Below are positions 28,618 through 29,312 of a DNA stretch of 29,312 nucleotides, piece by piece. The notes beneath the pieces were generated by a model. It saw only the letters and a program-made list of their open reading frames with translations, was not told where the DNA came from and did not search any database. Position 1 is the first letter of the stretch; every line of letters starts with the position of its first letter. The DNA is from Sphaerosporella brunnea (Eukaryota > Ascomycota > Pezizomycetes > Pezizales > Pyronemataceae). The stretch lies in assembly GCA_008704415.1 (NCBI GenBank), contig VXIS01000458.1, positions 1-29,312 of the forward strand, written 5' to 3'. Made by a program: the position numbers and the translations under genes.

Positions 28618-29312
28618 TGTAACGAGGCTCTGTCTACCAGAGTGTCGTGGAATTGAACTCGTGACCTTGGGGAAAAGCAAGGCAAAATCCTAAACAATAG
28701 AATTTTAAGGGCTATCTTGTCGGGTGGACACTAATGGTTCTTGTTGCTGATCATAAAGGGGTTCTCTCGGCGGAAGCAATCATACTTATAGTAGAACGCC
28801 GCTCCAGAGACTACCGTCTCCCTGAGTAATACTCAGCCTTTACTCCTTGCTGGCTTTCCGACAGTCTCTCCGACTGCGGGCGTCAAGGCGCGCACAGAGA
28901 TCGCCCCACCTTCCTATGACTCACTCTTTGATTCCAAATCATGAGTCATAGACATGGGTCGCACCCGGATACCCCGCTCCGTAAAGCGTTGTATGCTCGT
29001 GTTGCAGGAAGATGCTCAGCCCTATTGGCCCCATCTCCCGATCTTCTGCGTCGCATGCCCTGGGCAACAACCACACTTACTATGGAGGTTCTAGGCCGAG
29101 TGATTCTTCCCTTTTTTGGCTCTACGCCTTCCGGTTGATCACTTCTGACCCCTCCGATCGTCAGGCTAGTTCCTGGAACAGGTAGGTCAACGAAGATATC
29201 TCGGAAGAGCTCTAACAATAGCCTATAGTATTGTTATCTCCGAACCGGATGCTCTTCTCAGATAACGTCCTACCTGAGGCACCCGATCTCCGAGTTCTTC
29301 CATAGCGTCACT
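28618..29312 (-). mobile_element. LTR E: B-family LTR in antisense, inserted in element D
   Basis: Read on the - strand it ends in CGTTACA at 28618 and matches the B LTRs back to about base 125 of the 5' LTR; the remainder is outside the window. The self-priming motif (28699-28709), TATA palindrome, CTGAGTATTACTCAG and TGACTCA hairpin are intact. It is younger than D, since it cuts into the D protease. It is either a solo LTR or the 3' LTR of a full - strand element. The target duplication (possibly ATAAG) can be tested only beyond the window. Confidence 0.88.

Overview
This window looks like transposon-packed DNA from a filamentous fungus, probably an ascomycete. The evidence is several Ty3/gypsy chromoviruses (integrase followed by a chromodomain), a PIF/Harbinger transposase relic, and one short candidate intron of fungal type (GTATGT, CTGAC, TAG). 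A repeat-rich genome such as a truffle-like Pezizomycete would fit, but that is a guess. I found no convincing host housekeeping gene. Nearly all recognisable coding sequence belongs to mobile elements, and nearly all of it is broken.

Layout, left to right. 1-1572: 3' end of gypsy element A (integrase, chromodomain, LTR), then about 100 bp of a 9-bp-period repeat. 2045-3484: a decayed, unrecognised + strand coding region. 3732-4735: a decayed PIF/Harbinger transposase on the - strand. 4773-5045: a possible small two-exon gene. 5147-12726: gypsy element B, with LTR, intact gag, frameshifted pol, chromodomain and LTR. 12727-15307: 3' part of gypsy element C, joined directly to the end of B. 15624-16303: a long 9-bp-period minisatellite, open in several frames. 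16304-17258: mostly unassigned, with one LTR remnant. 17259-19312: two tandem LTRs of a - strand gypsy element F. 19469-23389: the decayed pol of F, containing a 326-bp MITE with 48-bp inverted ends. 23731-24091: a fragment of a B-related LTR (G). 24145-24560: a second MITE-like inverted repeat. 25289-28617: a decayed relative of B (element D). 28618 to the window end: an antisense B-family LTR (E) inserted into the protease region of D.

How the parts fit. Elements B and D look like members of the Tf1/sushi-type chromovirus group that primes reverse transcription from its own RNA. An 11-nt motif inside the LTR is the exact reverse complement of the 11 nt that lie 2 nt past the LTR end, and no tRNA-type TGG primer site is present. 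Gag and pol of B and D are separate ORFs with a roughly 200-nt spacer, and a hairpin sits just before the pol ATG. The LTRs of B, C and F carry conserved inverted repeats that may be promoter or RNA structure.

The layers of insertion, the missing target duplication around B, and the divergence between its two LTRs point to repeated nested insertion and recombination. I see no clear sign of a wholly new system. The best leads are the self-priming signature, the pre-pol hairpin, the two MITEs, the 9-bp arrays and the almost exclusively +1 frameshifts in B and C.
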